This document shows, one piece after another, positions 1-9,100 of a stretch of 64,000 nucleotides of DNA (its first letter is position 1; every line of letters starts with the position of its first letter). The stretch spans positions 46,484 through 110,483 of the forward strand of contig JAEZDN010000051.1 in the NCBI GenBank assembly GCA_023433275.1, read 5' to 3'. The notes under the pieces were generated by a model. It was not told where the DNA came from. It did no database searches and saw only the letters and a program-made list of their open reading frames with translations. The translations under genes and the position numbers were made by a program. This stretch comes from Verrucomicrobiota bacterium. GTDB taxonomy: Bacteria > Verrucomicrobiota > Verrucomicrobiia > Opitutales > Opitutaceae.

Positions 1-1832
1 GACAGTGCGGCCTTGAGCAGACGGCGCGCCGGACCGGGGAGAAAATCGGTGAAGAGCTCGTCCTCGCAGGAGAGGAAGAGCACGCCGCCGCCCGGGTCGC
101 CCTGGCGCGCGGCACGGCCGAAGAGCTGGCGGTCGATGCGAATGGAGCGGTGGGGTTCGGTCGCGATTACCAGCAGGCCGCCGAGTTCGACGACGTCCTC
201 CCCGAGCCGGATGTCGGTGCCGCGGCCCGCCATATTCGTGGCGATCGTGACGGCGCCGCGCTGGCCCGCGCGCTCGACAATCATCGCCTCCTCTTGATGG
301 CGGACGGCGTTGAGCAGGTGGAAGGGAATGTGCCGCTCGCGCAGGCGTTGCGCGAGGTCCTCGCTCGCGGCGATGCTGCGCGTGCCGACCAGCACCGGCC
401 GGCCGGTGGCGTGGGTTTGCGCGATGAGTTCGACCACCGCCTGCCATTTGTCCGCCGCGCGCGCGAACACCCGGGCGGGGCCGGGTTTGAAGCGCGCGGG
501 TTTGTGCCGGGGGATGGCGCAGAAGGGGCGCCGGTGCAGGGCCCAGATCTCGGCCGCGCATTCCCGCGCCGTGCCGGTGATGCCGCTGACGAACGGCAGC
601 AGGCGGAAGAACGACTGGAAGCTCAGTTGCGCAATCGATTCGGCGGGCTGAGTGATCGGCACGCCCTCCTTCGCCTCGACGGCCTGGTGCAAGCCTTGGC
701 GCCATTGGCGGCCGGGCATGAGTCGGCCGGTGAACTCGTCGACGATGATCACGGCGTCGCCGTCCACGACATACTGTTTATCGCGCAGGAAGAAATGCCG
801 GGCCTTCAGGGCGGTCTGAATGAGTTCGCGCCGCCACTGCGGGTGGGCGAGGGCTGCACTCCCGGCGACCGCCGCATCCTGCTCGATGCGGGCGAGGCCG
901 GTCTCGGTGAGCACCGTTTCGCGTCGGCGCGAATCGACGGTGTAGTCGACGCCTTCCTGCAACCCGCCGGCGACGCGATGGGCCGTCTGGACGGCTTCCA
1001 CCAAGGCGGGGTTCTCCGTCGGGCGGCTGATGATGAGCGGCGTGACGGCTTCGTCGATCAGGAGGTTGTCCGCTTCGTCGACGATCACGTGGTGCAGGCC
1101 GCGCAGGACGGTGCGGTTCAGCGCGGGCAGGGCCGAACCGAAGCGCCGGCGCGCGATGCGCCGGCTGGCGTCCTGCCACGGGCCCAGGATCAGACGATCG
1201 CGGAGGAAGTCGGCGAGCAGCTCCTTGCCGGTGGTGTACACGATGGCGGCGGCGTGGTTCTCGGAACGTTCCGGGCCCGCCATCGGCGCGAGCACGCGCC
1301 CCGTTTCCAAGCCGCAACGGGCATAGAAGCGCGAGAGGTTGGTGGCGTCGCGACGGGCAAGGTAGTCGTTGGCCGTGAGGATGTGCACCGGCAGCTGGGT
1401 CCAGCCGAGCGGGACGGCGGCGAGCGCGATGGTGAGGGTCTTGCCCTCGCCCGTGGCCATCTCGGTCAGGGTGCCGTGCAGCAGGGCCAGCGCGCCCTGG
1501 AACTGCACCGGATACGGATCGAGGCCGAGCTCCCGGCGGGCCGCTTCCGCCACGGCGGGCAGCGACTCGATGGCGACGGCGAGGCAGTCGAGGCGGTGGC
1601 GCCGCACCTGGCGGCGGTGGGAGGCGAGTCGTTCCTCCAGCGTCTTTTCGGGAAGGTCGCGCAGCGTGGCATGCTCGGCGGCGAGACGGACCGCCAGCGC
1701 GGCGAAGTCCGGACGCGTGAACCGACGCCGACGCCACCAGCCGATGCGCTGGTGGACCCAGCCATCGATCCCGGTATGGAGGGGCGGGGCGGGGGCCAGC
1801 CGGGTGCGCAGGATTTCAGTGGAAGGCAGCAT
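1..1832 (-). CDS. SecA-like preprotein translocase ATPase, C-terminal end outside the window
   Basis: About 610 residues are visible, read from an ATG at 1832 to the window edge with no stop. The SecA motor motifs are in order: Walker A ATGEGKT at residues 126-132, the DEAD-type Walker B box DEADNLLIDEA from residue 252, NMAGRGTD, and the arginine-finger block FGRAARQGDPGG from residue 571. SecA drives unfolded proteins through SecYEG from the cytoplasmic face. The first 125 residues do not resemble the housekeeping SecA N-terminus, so this is probably an accessory, substrate-dedicated SecA rather than the essential copy; that is inference. The start lies 12 bp after the stop of the M50/HlyD gene, so the two are almost certainly co-transcribed. 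Whether the C-terminal linker and SEC-C zinc site exist cannot be seen. Confidence 0.9.
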   Translation of the reverse strand, partial: MLPSTEILRTRLAPAPPLHTGIDGWVHQRIGWWRRRRFTRPDFAALAVRLAAEHATLRDLPEKTLEERLASHRRQVRRHRLDCLAVAIESLPAVAEAARRELGLDPYPVQFQGALALLHGTLTEMATGEGKTLTIALAAVPLGWTQLPVHILTANDYLARRDATNLSRFYARCGLETGRVLAPMAGPERSENHAAAIVYTTGKELLADFLRDRLILGPWQDASRRIARRRFGSALPALNRTVLRGLHHVIVDEADNLLIDEAVTPLIISRPTENPALVEAVQTAHRVAGGLQEGVDYTVDSRRRETVLTETGLARIEQDAAVAGSAALAHPQWRRELIQTALKARHFFLRDKQYVVDGDAVIIVDEFTGRLMPGRQWRQGLHQAVEAKEGVPITQPAESIAQLSFQSFFRLLPFVSGITGTARECAAEIWALHRRPFCAIPRHKPARFKPGPARVFARAADKWQAVVELIAQTHATGRPVLVGTRSIAASEDLAQRLRERHIPFHLLNAVRHQEEAMIVERAGQRGAVTIATNMAGRGTDIRLGEDVVELGGLLVIATEPHRSIRIDRQLFGRAARQGDPGGGVLFLSCEDELFTDFLPGPARRLLKAAL

Positions 1833-1844
1833 GCGGGCGGCGGA

Positions 1845-4001
1845 TCAAATCTGGTAGCGTTGCTGGAGCAGCTGGCGGAAGCGCCGCCAGCCCTGTTGCA
1901 GGAGCGGCTCGGTGCCGGTGGTGAAGCGGATGTAACCGACCTGCCCGTTCAACAGCGCCGCCCCGCCGGCGTCGGCGATGCGGGCGATCGCCTTGAAATA
2001 GGGTTCCGCGGTCCGCATCCCGTCGGGGTCATCGGCCCGGATCTTCACCGGTCCGCCTGCTGACCAGCCTAGGGCGGCGGAGGGGAGGAGATTCTGGCGC
2101 CCGGGCACCAACTGGATGGCGGAAACGGCGACGGGACGGCCCGCCTGGCCCGGCAGGCGGATTTCGGCGACCGGGTCGGAATGGGCAAACAACCGCGCGG
2201 AGTCGTCCTGCGCCACCACGGCAATGAATTCGAAGTGTGGTGGCCGGATCACGATGCCAAGCTGGCGGCCGCGGGCGGTGAGCTCGCCGAGCACGTCGCC
2301 CGCGCGGGGGGTCACCCAGATGCCGTCGATGGGGGCACGGATCTCGAGCCCGCGGCGCTGCTCGAGCACCTCCGCGAGTTCGGCCTCGGCTGACTCCCGC
2401 TGGCGCTGCAGCACCTTGAGGCTCGCGCCACCGGTTTCGAGGGCGACGTTTTCCTGCAGGCGGACCTGGCGGACACGCGCCTCGGCGGCGGCAAGCCGGA
2501 GGTTTAGCTCGGGGTTGGTCATCCGGACCAGCAGGTCGCCGGCGCGGACGGCGGTGCCGGACGTGGCGGTGAACTCGGTGAGGTAGCCGTCGCTCAGGGT
2601 ATAGATACGGGCCTGCTCCCGGGTCTGGAGGACGCCGGGCGCGTACGTGTGGTGAGGCCAAGGGTAGAGCGCGAGGAAGGCCACGATCGCGCCGACCCCG
2701 ATCGCGGTCACCGCAACGGCGCGCGGACGGTGACGGTCGAGGCGGGGCTCCCGCGCGAGATAACGGATGAAGCGGAAGACCGGCAGAACCAGCAGGGCGA
2801 AGCCGCCGGTTGCCGCGGCCACCAGGCCGAGGCCGAAGAACTTGTCGGCCACGAACAGGATGATGACGGCGAAAACGAAGATGCGATAGATGCCCGAGGC
2901 GATGCCGAAGAGGCCGAGGAACGCGGCCTCGCCCCGGGTGGAGGCGACCGGCAGAGCTTGCGGCACGCCGAACAGCCCGCGTTCCGCCCAGCCGAACATC
3001 TGCGCCCGGCTTCGTTGGTGGAGGTTGGGGGTGTCCGCCAAATCCGACAGTATATAATAACCATCGAAGCGGAGGAGGGGGTTGAGATTGAAGAGGAGGG
3101 TGCTGACCGAGGCGACGAAGATGATGTTGTAGGCGAGGCTGTTCAGCATCCCGGCGCCGGTATTGGCCCAGACGAAGAGCGCGAGGGACGCAATGAAGAG
3201 CTCGACGTACATGCCGGCGGCGCCGACCCACACGCGGCGCCAGCGTTCGCGGAACGACCAGCTCGCGGTGGCGTCCATGTACGGGACCGGGCTGAACACC
3301 AGCAGCATGACGCCCATCTGGTGCACTTCCCCGCCGAAAACCCGGCAGGCAAAGGCATGGCCGAACTCGTGGAGGAGCTTGGTCAGGAAGAACGCGCCGA
3401 ACAGTAGCGCCAGGTTGCCCGGGGCCAGGACTTCCTGGCCGCGCGCGAAGAGCTGATCGTGGTGGTCGATCGCCGTCTTGGCCGCTAGCAGGATGACGAT
3501 GGCCCACGCCGCGAACCCGGCCCAGCTGAAGGCATGTCGGGCGAGGGGGACGAATCGCTTCAGGAAGCGGTCCGGGTCCCACAGGGGAATGCGGAAAAAC
3601 AGCAGACTTCCGAACGCGCTGCGGACCTGCGTCTGTTGGTGGCGGCGCAGGCGCTCGAAGAGCTGGCGGCTGTCGGGTGCGAGGTCCGACTGGAGCAGGC
3701 TGGCTTGGTGCAGCTGACCGAGCAGGTGGATGACTTCCGACTGGCCGGGAGCGGTGCCCCGGTCTTCCCGCAGGCAGCGGCGCCAGGCCTCCTCGACCGT
3801 GTTGCGGCCGGTGAGGTGGAGCAGGAAACGCCGGGCGCCGGGGCGGATCCGATAGAAGGCATTCGTGAACGGGTCGTGGACGACGTACCAGAGTTCACCG
3901 CGGTATTGCTGGCGGCGGATCTCAACGCCCGGGCGCAGCTGCAATCGCTGGCCCGCGATGCGGTGCCAGGATTCGCTGAACATCGGGGGAGCGTCCGCCA
4001 T
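1845..4001 (-). CDS. PqqD-like domain + M50 site-2 metalloprotease + HlyD-type barrel fusion
   Basis: 718 residues in three parts. Residues about 20-105 resemble a PqqD-like winged-helix domain (RPGVEIRRQQYRGELWYVV, then FYRIRPGARRFLLHLTG), the fold used as a leader-peptide recognition element in RiPP pathways. Residues about 155-425 are a multi-pass membrane segment with the M50 zinc motif HEFGHA at 211-216 and a second motif NPLLRFDGYY at 307-316, whose D313 would be the third zinc ligand. Residues about 455-718 form a lipoyl/barrel-sandwich region split by a coiled-coil hairpin, as in HlyD membrane-fusion proteins. The zinc residues are intact, so proteolysis is plausible. It is the middle gene of an operon, 86 bp after the GAF-HlyD gene and 12 bp before the SecA-like gene. 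The substrate is not shown by sequence; the divergent giant gene is the obvious candidate. Confidence 0.88.
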   Translation of the reverse strand: MADAPPMFSESWHRIAGQRLQLRPGVEIRRQQYRGELWYVVHDPFTNAFYRIRPGARRFLLHLTGRNTVEEAWRRCLREDRGTAPGQSEVIHLLGQLHQASLLQSDLAPDSRQLFERLRRHQQTQVRSAFGSLLFFRIPLWDPDRFLKRFVPLARHAFSWAGFAAWAIVILLAAKTAIDHHDQLFARGQEVLAPGNLALLFGAFFLTKLLHEFGHAFACRVFGGEVHQMGVMLLVFSPVPYMDATASWSFRERWRRVWVGAAGMYVELFIASLALFVWANTGAGMLNSLAYNIIFVASVSTLLFNLNPLLRFDGYYILSDLADTPNLHQRSRAQMFGWAERGLFGVPQALPVASTRGEAAFLGLFGIASGIYRIFVFAVIILFVADKFFGLGLVAAATGGFALLVLPVFRFIRYLAREPRLDRHRPRAVAVTAIGVGAIVAFLALYPWPHHTYAPGVLQTREQARIYTLSDGYLTEFTATSGTAVRAGDLLVRMTNPELNLRLAAAEARVRQVRLQENVALETGGASLKVLQRQRESAEAELAEVLEQRRGLEIRAPIDGIWVTPRAGDVLGELTARGRQLGIVIRPPHFEFIAVVAQDDSARLFAHSDPVAEIRLPGQAGRPVAVSAIQLVPGRQNLLPSAALGWSAGGPVKIRADDPDGMRTAEPYFKAIARIADAGGAALLNGQVGYIRFTTGTEPLLQQGWRRFRQLLQQRYQI

Positions 4002-4034
4002 GGATCAGGGTGAGCGACCGGGGCAGACCAAAGC

Positions 4035-4054
4035 CCGGGGCGAAGGCGCCCCGG
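4035..4054. repeat. REP-type hairpin inside the export operon
   Basis: A perfect 8-bp stem (CCGGGGCG / CGCCCCGG) with a 4-nt loop sits in the 86-bp gap between the GAF-HlyD and M50/HlyD genes. The same core followed by GCTCC recurs at 44511-44530 and in the repeat blocks near 47.3 kb and 52.3 kb. It has no following T-run, so it is more likely an interspersed palindrome, possibly affecting mRNA stability, than a terminator. Confidence 0.75.
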
Positions 4055-4087
4055 CTCCAGGAAAGAGGGAAATCGTGGTCGTCCGGT

Positions 4088-5899
4088 TCACAGCCATAGC
4101 TTCATCCGGAGGAAATCGATCAGGCGGTGCGTCAGGAGCCAGATGATCGGCCGGTCACCGGCCTCGACCTTCGCGACGCCGCTCATGCCGGGACGCCACC
4201 ACGGCGCGGTGCCGGCACCGGTGATGTGGCCGCGAATAACAAACACATTGCCCTCGGGCTTCACGCGGGCCACCGGCTCGAGGCGGTCGACGGCAACGGG
4301 GTAACGCTGGTCGGGCAGGGTGGCGAAGGCGATCTCGGCCTGGCGGCTGGAAAGGACGGCATGGACGTCACGCTCCGGGACCTCGATCTCGACGTACATC
4401 GCCTCGATCCGGGTCATGCGCATCAGGAGGTCGCCCGCTTCCACTGGCGTGCCGATGCGCTCGCGAAGGTCGCCCTCGATGACGACGCCCGGGGAGGGGG
4501 CGGTGATGTCAGCCCGGGAAAGACGGAAGCGCACGATGTCGAGGCTGGCTTGGGATTGCTCCTTGGCGGCGGCGGCGGCCCGCATTTCCGCCAGCCGACG
4601 CTCGACTTCGGCTTGGGCGCGCTGGGCCTCGAACCGGGCGATTTCGGCCACGAGGGAGGACTGTTCCAGGAGGAGTTCGCGACGGTCGAGGCGGACCAGG
4701 ACGGCGCCCGCTTGCACGACATCGCCGACGCGGACCGGCACCTCAGAGATGTAGCCCCGGAAGGGTGCCGGGAGGTTCACCAAGGTGTCGCTGCGCACCA
4801 CGAAGCTGCCCTCCACGCGGTGAGGCCAGGTGCAAACGAAGGAGAGGATCAGCAGCAAGGCGGCGAGCACGGCGCCGGCTTTCCACCATGTGTGGTCGGG
4901 CCCCAGTAACTTGGCCAGGCGCTCCCGGCTCCCGCGGATGGCACGCCGGGGGAGGCTGCCGTCGTGGCGTTCGAGCTCGTCCAGCCGACGACTGGCTCGG
5001 TCGAGCACGACCCGGAGGGCGGTGACCTCGTCGGCCGAGAAGGGGCGATCCTGCCGCTCCAGCAGGAGGGCGCCGACCGGCCGATCGTCCACCCGCAGGG
5101 GGAGGGTGGCGACATAGGCGGTTCCTTGGGTCCGGGCAAACTGCTCGTGGTCCCGCGCGACGTAGGTGGCGTCGTCGGGCTCGGGCAGGACGATCTCCTC
5201 GTCCTGGTCGCAGGCCTCCTCCATGGCGGCCTCGATCTGGCGGACGACCTCCATCTTGGACTCGAACCGGGGCAGGTCGCTGATGGCACGGACGCGGACG
5301 TAGGCATCCTTTCGCCAGCCCAGGGAGACCCGGGTGCACGCCGCCTGGCGGGCGAGTTCGTTGCACACGGTCATGACCGCGGGGATGAAGCGGGTCTGCT
5401 TGTCGAGGAGGGTGAGAAGGTCGAAAGTCTGGGAGAAGGCCCGGTTGCTTTCGCCCGCCAGCCGGAGCGCCCGGGTCCGCCGATAAAGCAGAGGAAGGTC
5501 AAGCAGGCGGGCGACCGCGCGCGAAAAATCCCCGGCCGACGGGGCGGGCGAGGGTAGGCGGAAGATCGCGGCAAACTGCCAGCCGGCGACGCCGCCGTCG
5601 AATTGGACGATCGGCAGGGCGGACTTGGGGTCGGCAGGCGGCCGGAACTCCGCGATTTCTTCTTTCACCGCGGTATCCAACGCTGCAACGAGCCCGGGGT
5701 CATCCAGCGCTACCCCCAACGGAAACTTCTCCCGGGCCGGCCAAGCGGCGAACGGCTTCCAGGCATCGGGCGGCTCCAGCCCGCGTCGGAGAAGAAGGAT
5801 GTGGCTGGCGCCCGCCGCTGAGGCCAAGGCTTCGGCAAACAGCGGCCAGAAGCCTTCCTCGTTCCCTTCGTATTGGCGGCACCGTTGGACGATCTGCAC
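4088..5899 (-). CDS. GAF-domain HlyD-family membrane fusion protein
   Basis: 603 residues. The N-terminal half is soluble, with a GAF-like sensor module at about residues 150-310 (ending PLRVDDRPVGALLLERQDRP) and a possible second degenerate module before it. One membrane span lies at about 339-358 (AGAVLAALLLILSFVC). The rest is a periplasmic HlyD-like adaptor: a split barrel-sandwich domain around 370-405 and 475-510, and a helical hairpin at about 408-465. The layout implies cytoplasmic GAF domains joined through one helix to a periplasmic adaptor, so export could respond to a bound ligand; that is inference. It is the first gene of the leftward three-gene operon. No ABC transporter or TolC-like gene is in the window. 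The ATG at 5899 is the first in frame; no strong ribosome-binding site is visible. Confidence 0.88.
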   Translation of the reverse strand: MQIVQRCRQYEGNEEGFWPLFAEALASAAGASHILLLRRGLEPPDAWKPFAAWPAREKFPLGVALDDPGLVAALDTAVKEEIAEFRPPADPKSALPIVQFDGGVAGWQFAAIFRLPSPAPSAGDFSRAVARLLDLPLLYRRTRALRLAGESNRAFSQTFDLLTLLDKQTRFIPAVMTVCNELARQAACTRVSLGWRKDAYVRVRAISDLPRFESKMEVVRQIEAAMEEACDQDEEIVLPEPDDATYVARDHEQFARTQGTAYVATLPLRVDDRPVGALLLERQDRPFSADEVTALRVVLDRASRRLDELERHDGSLPRRAIRGSRERLAKLLGPDHTWWKAGAVLAALLLILSFVCTWPHRVEGSFVVRSDTLVNLPAPFRGYISEVPVRVGDVVQAGAVLVRLDRRELLLEQSSLVAEIARFEAQRAQAEVERRLAEMRAAAAAKEQSQASLDIVRFRLSRADITAPSPGVVIEGDLRERIGTPVEAGDLLMRMTRIEAMYVEIEVPERDVHAVLSSRQAEIAFATLPDQRYPVAVDRLEPVARVKPEGNVFVIRGHITGAGTAPWWRPGMSGVAKVEAGDRPIIWLLTHRLIDFLRMKLWL

Positions 5900-6194
5900 T
5901 CCCGCGGAATTAGGTTGTTTACCTCACGCTTGTCACGCCCCTATTGCCCAGAAAACCGACAATTACACCTTGGAGGTTTACAGGGGAGCGGCCCCGAATC
6001 CTTTATGGGGGAATCCCTGAATAAAAGTCGGCCTCGTACCGCAAACCGGCGCGCCTGCGCCATTTAATAAAGGATGGGGACTATTTTTAAAAATTATGGG
6101 GTATTTTAGGAATTGTTAAAACACGGACTTGACCTTGCAAAAGCAAACCTCTGTCTAGTGCGCGTCCTCCTGGACCCCGCCCACCACGCCCTGA
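5900..6194. promoter_or_regulatory. AT-rich divergent promoter region between the export operon and the giant gene
   Basis: This 295-bp gap serves both directions. The stretch around 6060-6125 is strikingly AT-rich for this genome (TATTTTTAAAAATTATGG). For the giant gene a possible -35 TTGACC is at 6129-6134, with a weak -10-like TCTAGT at 6154-6159 (19-bp spacing). In the leftward direction the AT block offers TAAAAT-like hexamers. No clear operator and no good Shine-Dalgarno before 6195 were found. The shared region itself is clear; the exact promoters are guesses. Confidence 0.5.
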
Positions 6195-9100
6195 ATGTCG
6201 TCTCTTCGCCAAAGAGAATTCACCCTTGAATGCCTTGAGCAGCGCATGCTGCTGGCTGGCGATGGGCTGCTGGGCGACACGCTGAGCACGTTGGAGGATG
6301 GCTCGATGCCGTCGCTGACGGCGGAAGTTTTAGTCGACCAAGGCGACGCCGGAAATGACGCCGCGCCGGTTCTTCCGGCCGATGAAAGCCTCGTCGATAC
6401 CGCCGCTCCGGCCGCCGTCCAGACCGCCGAAACCGTGGTCGCCGAGGTCGAACTTTTGGCGCCGGTCGCGACATCATTCGACGCGCCGGCGGACGCTGCT
6501 GCGCCCGCGAATCCGGACGTCCAGACCGCCGCAGACTTTTCCGTAGCCACCTTGACCGCTGGAAACGGACCTCCGCAATCTAATCAAGATCAGAGTGTTA
6601 GTGACGTAATTGCAGGGGAAACGATGAACCCCCTTGATCCGCCATTTGGCGGGTTTGAGTTCACGCCTTCCGGAGAGGGCGCAGTAGCCGAGCACGATGC
6701 GTTGCTCGAATTGTTCAATCTAGGCACGACCGATGACACGGTCACGATGCACGGCAGCATCACCAAGCGTGCCGATGCCAACGGCGAATATTCGCTGGGT
6801 CAGCTGACCATCACGGGCACCTTCAATATTACCCGCCACGAAGTCGGCGGGAGCGGTGCGGTGGACAAGGATGGCCGGTATGTGTTCGAGGTCTGGTTCG
6901 ATGCGGACGCCACCGTGACCTTGGCTTCGGGTGGCGCCACCTTTACACTTATCGCCAGCAAGGGAGCCTTCTTGGTTAGCGGTCAGTTGGAATTGGATGG
7001 CAGCCATGTCACCGGAGCTGACGCCCTCTACTTCGATGAAGGTGGCGCCGCGGGCAGCTTGGTCATTTCCGGCATCAACCTTCTGACGGCTGGCGCTGGT
7101 GACACCTTCCTGTTCGCCAACCTGACCAGCACCGATGGCACCGGCTTTGCGGCGCTTTCCTTTAACACGGCCTCCGGTTTGGCGAACCCCACTGCCGGCC
7201 ACACCTCCGCCACCGATATCGGCGGGACTGGATTGAGCGCGGACTTCACCGGCGCCTCCAACTTCATCCGGTTCACCGGCGAGGTCGACCTGACCCTGTC
7301 GGCCGACGGTTTGGTGCTGGAGGGTGATTTTACAGTTGAGGTAACCGACACCAACGGCGCCGGTACTGCCGGCGGCCAAGTCCTGACCATCGCCTTTACA
7401 AACGCCGCAGTGACCCTTGGTACCGGCACGGCCAAGATCACGGTCGGGGGCACGGTCAGCACCACCTTCCAGATTTCCAGCAGCGGTTGGTCCGGCCAGG
7501 TTTCGATCAGCACGCTCGCCATCGCTGGTGCCACCGGGGTTTCGGGCAACAGCGCCAGCGGCACCCTCAAGATCACCGGCGGTGCTGGTGGGACCTCGGT
7601 CACGGTCGAGACCACCATTAATATCTCGGTCTCCCAAGCCCCGGTTGCCGCCACCCTGAGTGGATCCCTGGCGTTCTCGTGGAAAGGCGGCGACCTGCTG
7701 TTCTCGGTGACGGACCTGTCCGCCAGCGTGACGGCCGGGGGCATCGGTCTGTCGATCACGGACGTGGACGGCGACTTCCTGATCCGCGACACCGGCTTTG
7801 CCGGCAAGGCCACCATCGGCGGCCTCGCGATGACGGGCTACACTTTCGGCAGCCTGTCGGGAGTGACGTTTGAAATCAACACGACCGACGCCGACGTGGC
7901 GGCGGTCGTGATGCCCAGCGGCAACAGCCTGTCGTTCTCGGGCGCCGACCGGCGCAAGTACTTCCTCGTTTCGGGCGGCCTCACCCTGGACCTGAGCTTC
8001 GCCACCAGCATCGCCGTATCGGTCACGGGCACCTTCTATTTCGAGCAGTATTCCTACGATCACGACGGCGATTCCGGCACGGCGACGGAGAGCGTCTTTA
8101 AGATTGGGGTGGGCGGCGCCTCGGGCACCTCGGCCAAGTTCACGGCCGGCGAAGTCGAGATCGGGGTTACGGGCCTGTCGGGCGGCTTCATTATTAAGAG
8201 CACGGGCATCGCGGGCTCCCTGTCGGCCACTGCCCTGGATATCGCCGGCCTGCCTGAGGGTGTCACGATCAGCGGCTCGAACCTCAGCTTTGCTATTAAT
8301 ACTACCGGTGCGGTGACCGGCGCGGTCTCATTTGACGGTTTGGGGGACAGCCCCACCGCCTCCTTCAACTTCGGCGAGACCCAGAAGGATTTCCTGAGTG
8401 TGGCCGGCACCATCGACCTGGCGGTCGAGGCCGAGGGAGCGACCTTCGCGCTCGATGATGCCAGCCTTGGCTTCTACGCCGGCACCGTTGACGACAAGGA
8501 AGTGGTCAAGGTGGGCGCCAAGGATCTCACCGCGACCCTGACGGTTGGGGACATCACCGCCAGCATCACCAAGATTGACGCGATCATCGTCATCATGGAC
8601 GAGGGCGTGGCGGGCCGCGTGGAGTTCGAAAAGCTCACGATCACCGGCATCAACGACTTCACCTTCGCGGCGACCGACTTTGCCTTCGAGTTCAACACCA
8701 GTGGCGTGGAGATCGACGAGGTCCTGACGGTCGGCGGCGCCGCGCAGACGCTCACCTATACCGAAGCGGACAACGAGACCGAGTTCTTCCGCGGGTACGG
8801 CACCATGACCGTGGCCTTCGACAACGGCGGCAGTTTCGCCATGTCGATCTCGGGCAGCTTTGCCTTCGACGTGTATTCCTACGATGCCGACGGCGAAGGC
8901 GCCGGGGTGGCCAAGAACGTCGTCCAGTTCGGCTTCGAGAATGTCAAATTTGAAATCGCGGTCGGCGACGACGTGAAGCTGGTGGTGGACGATGCCGACG
9001 GTTTCTTCCTCTTCGGCGAGAACGAAGAGGGCGACGCGAGCTATGCCGGCCGCCTGGCCATTTCCGATGCGCACCTGGAGGGTGTCACGGGCCTCACGAT

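Noticed and set aside
150..2063. 637-codon plus-strand frame
   Set aside because: It is antisense to the SecA-like gene, whose frame has all SecA motifs in order; the plus frame has none.
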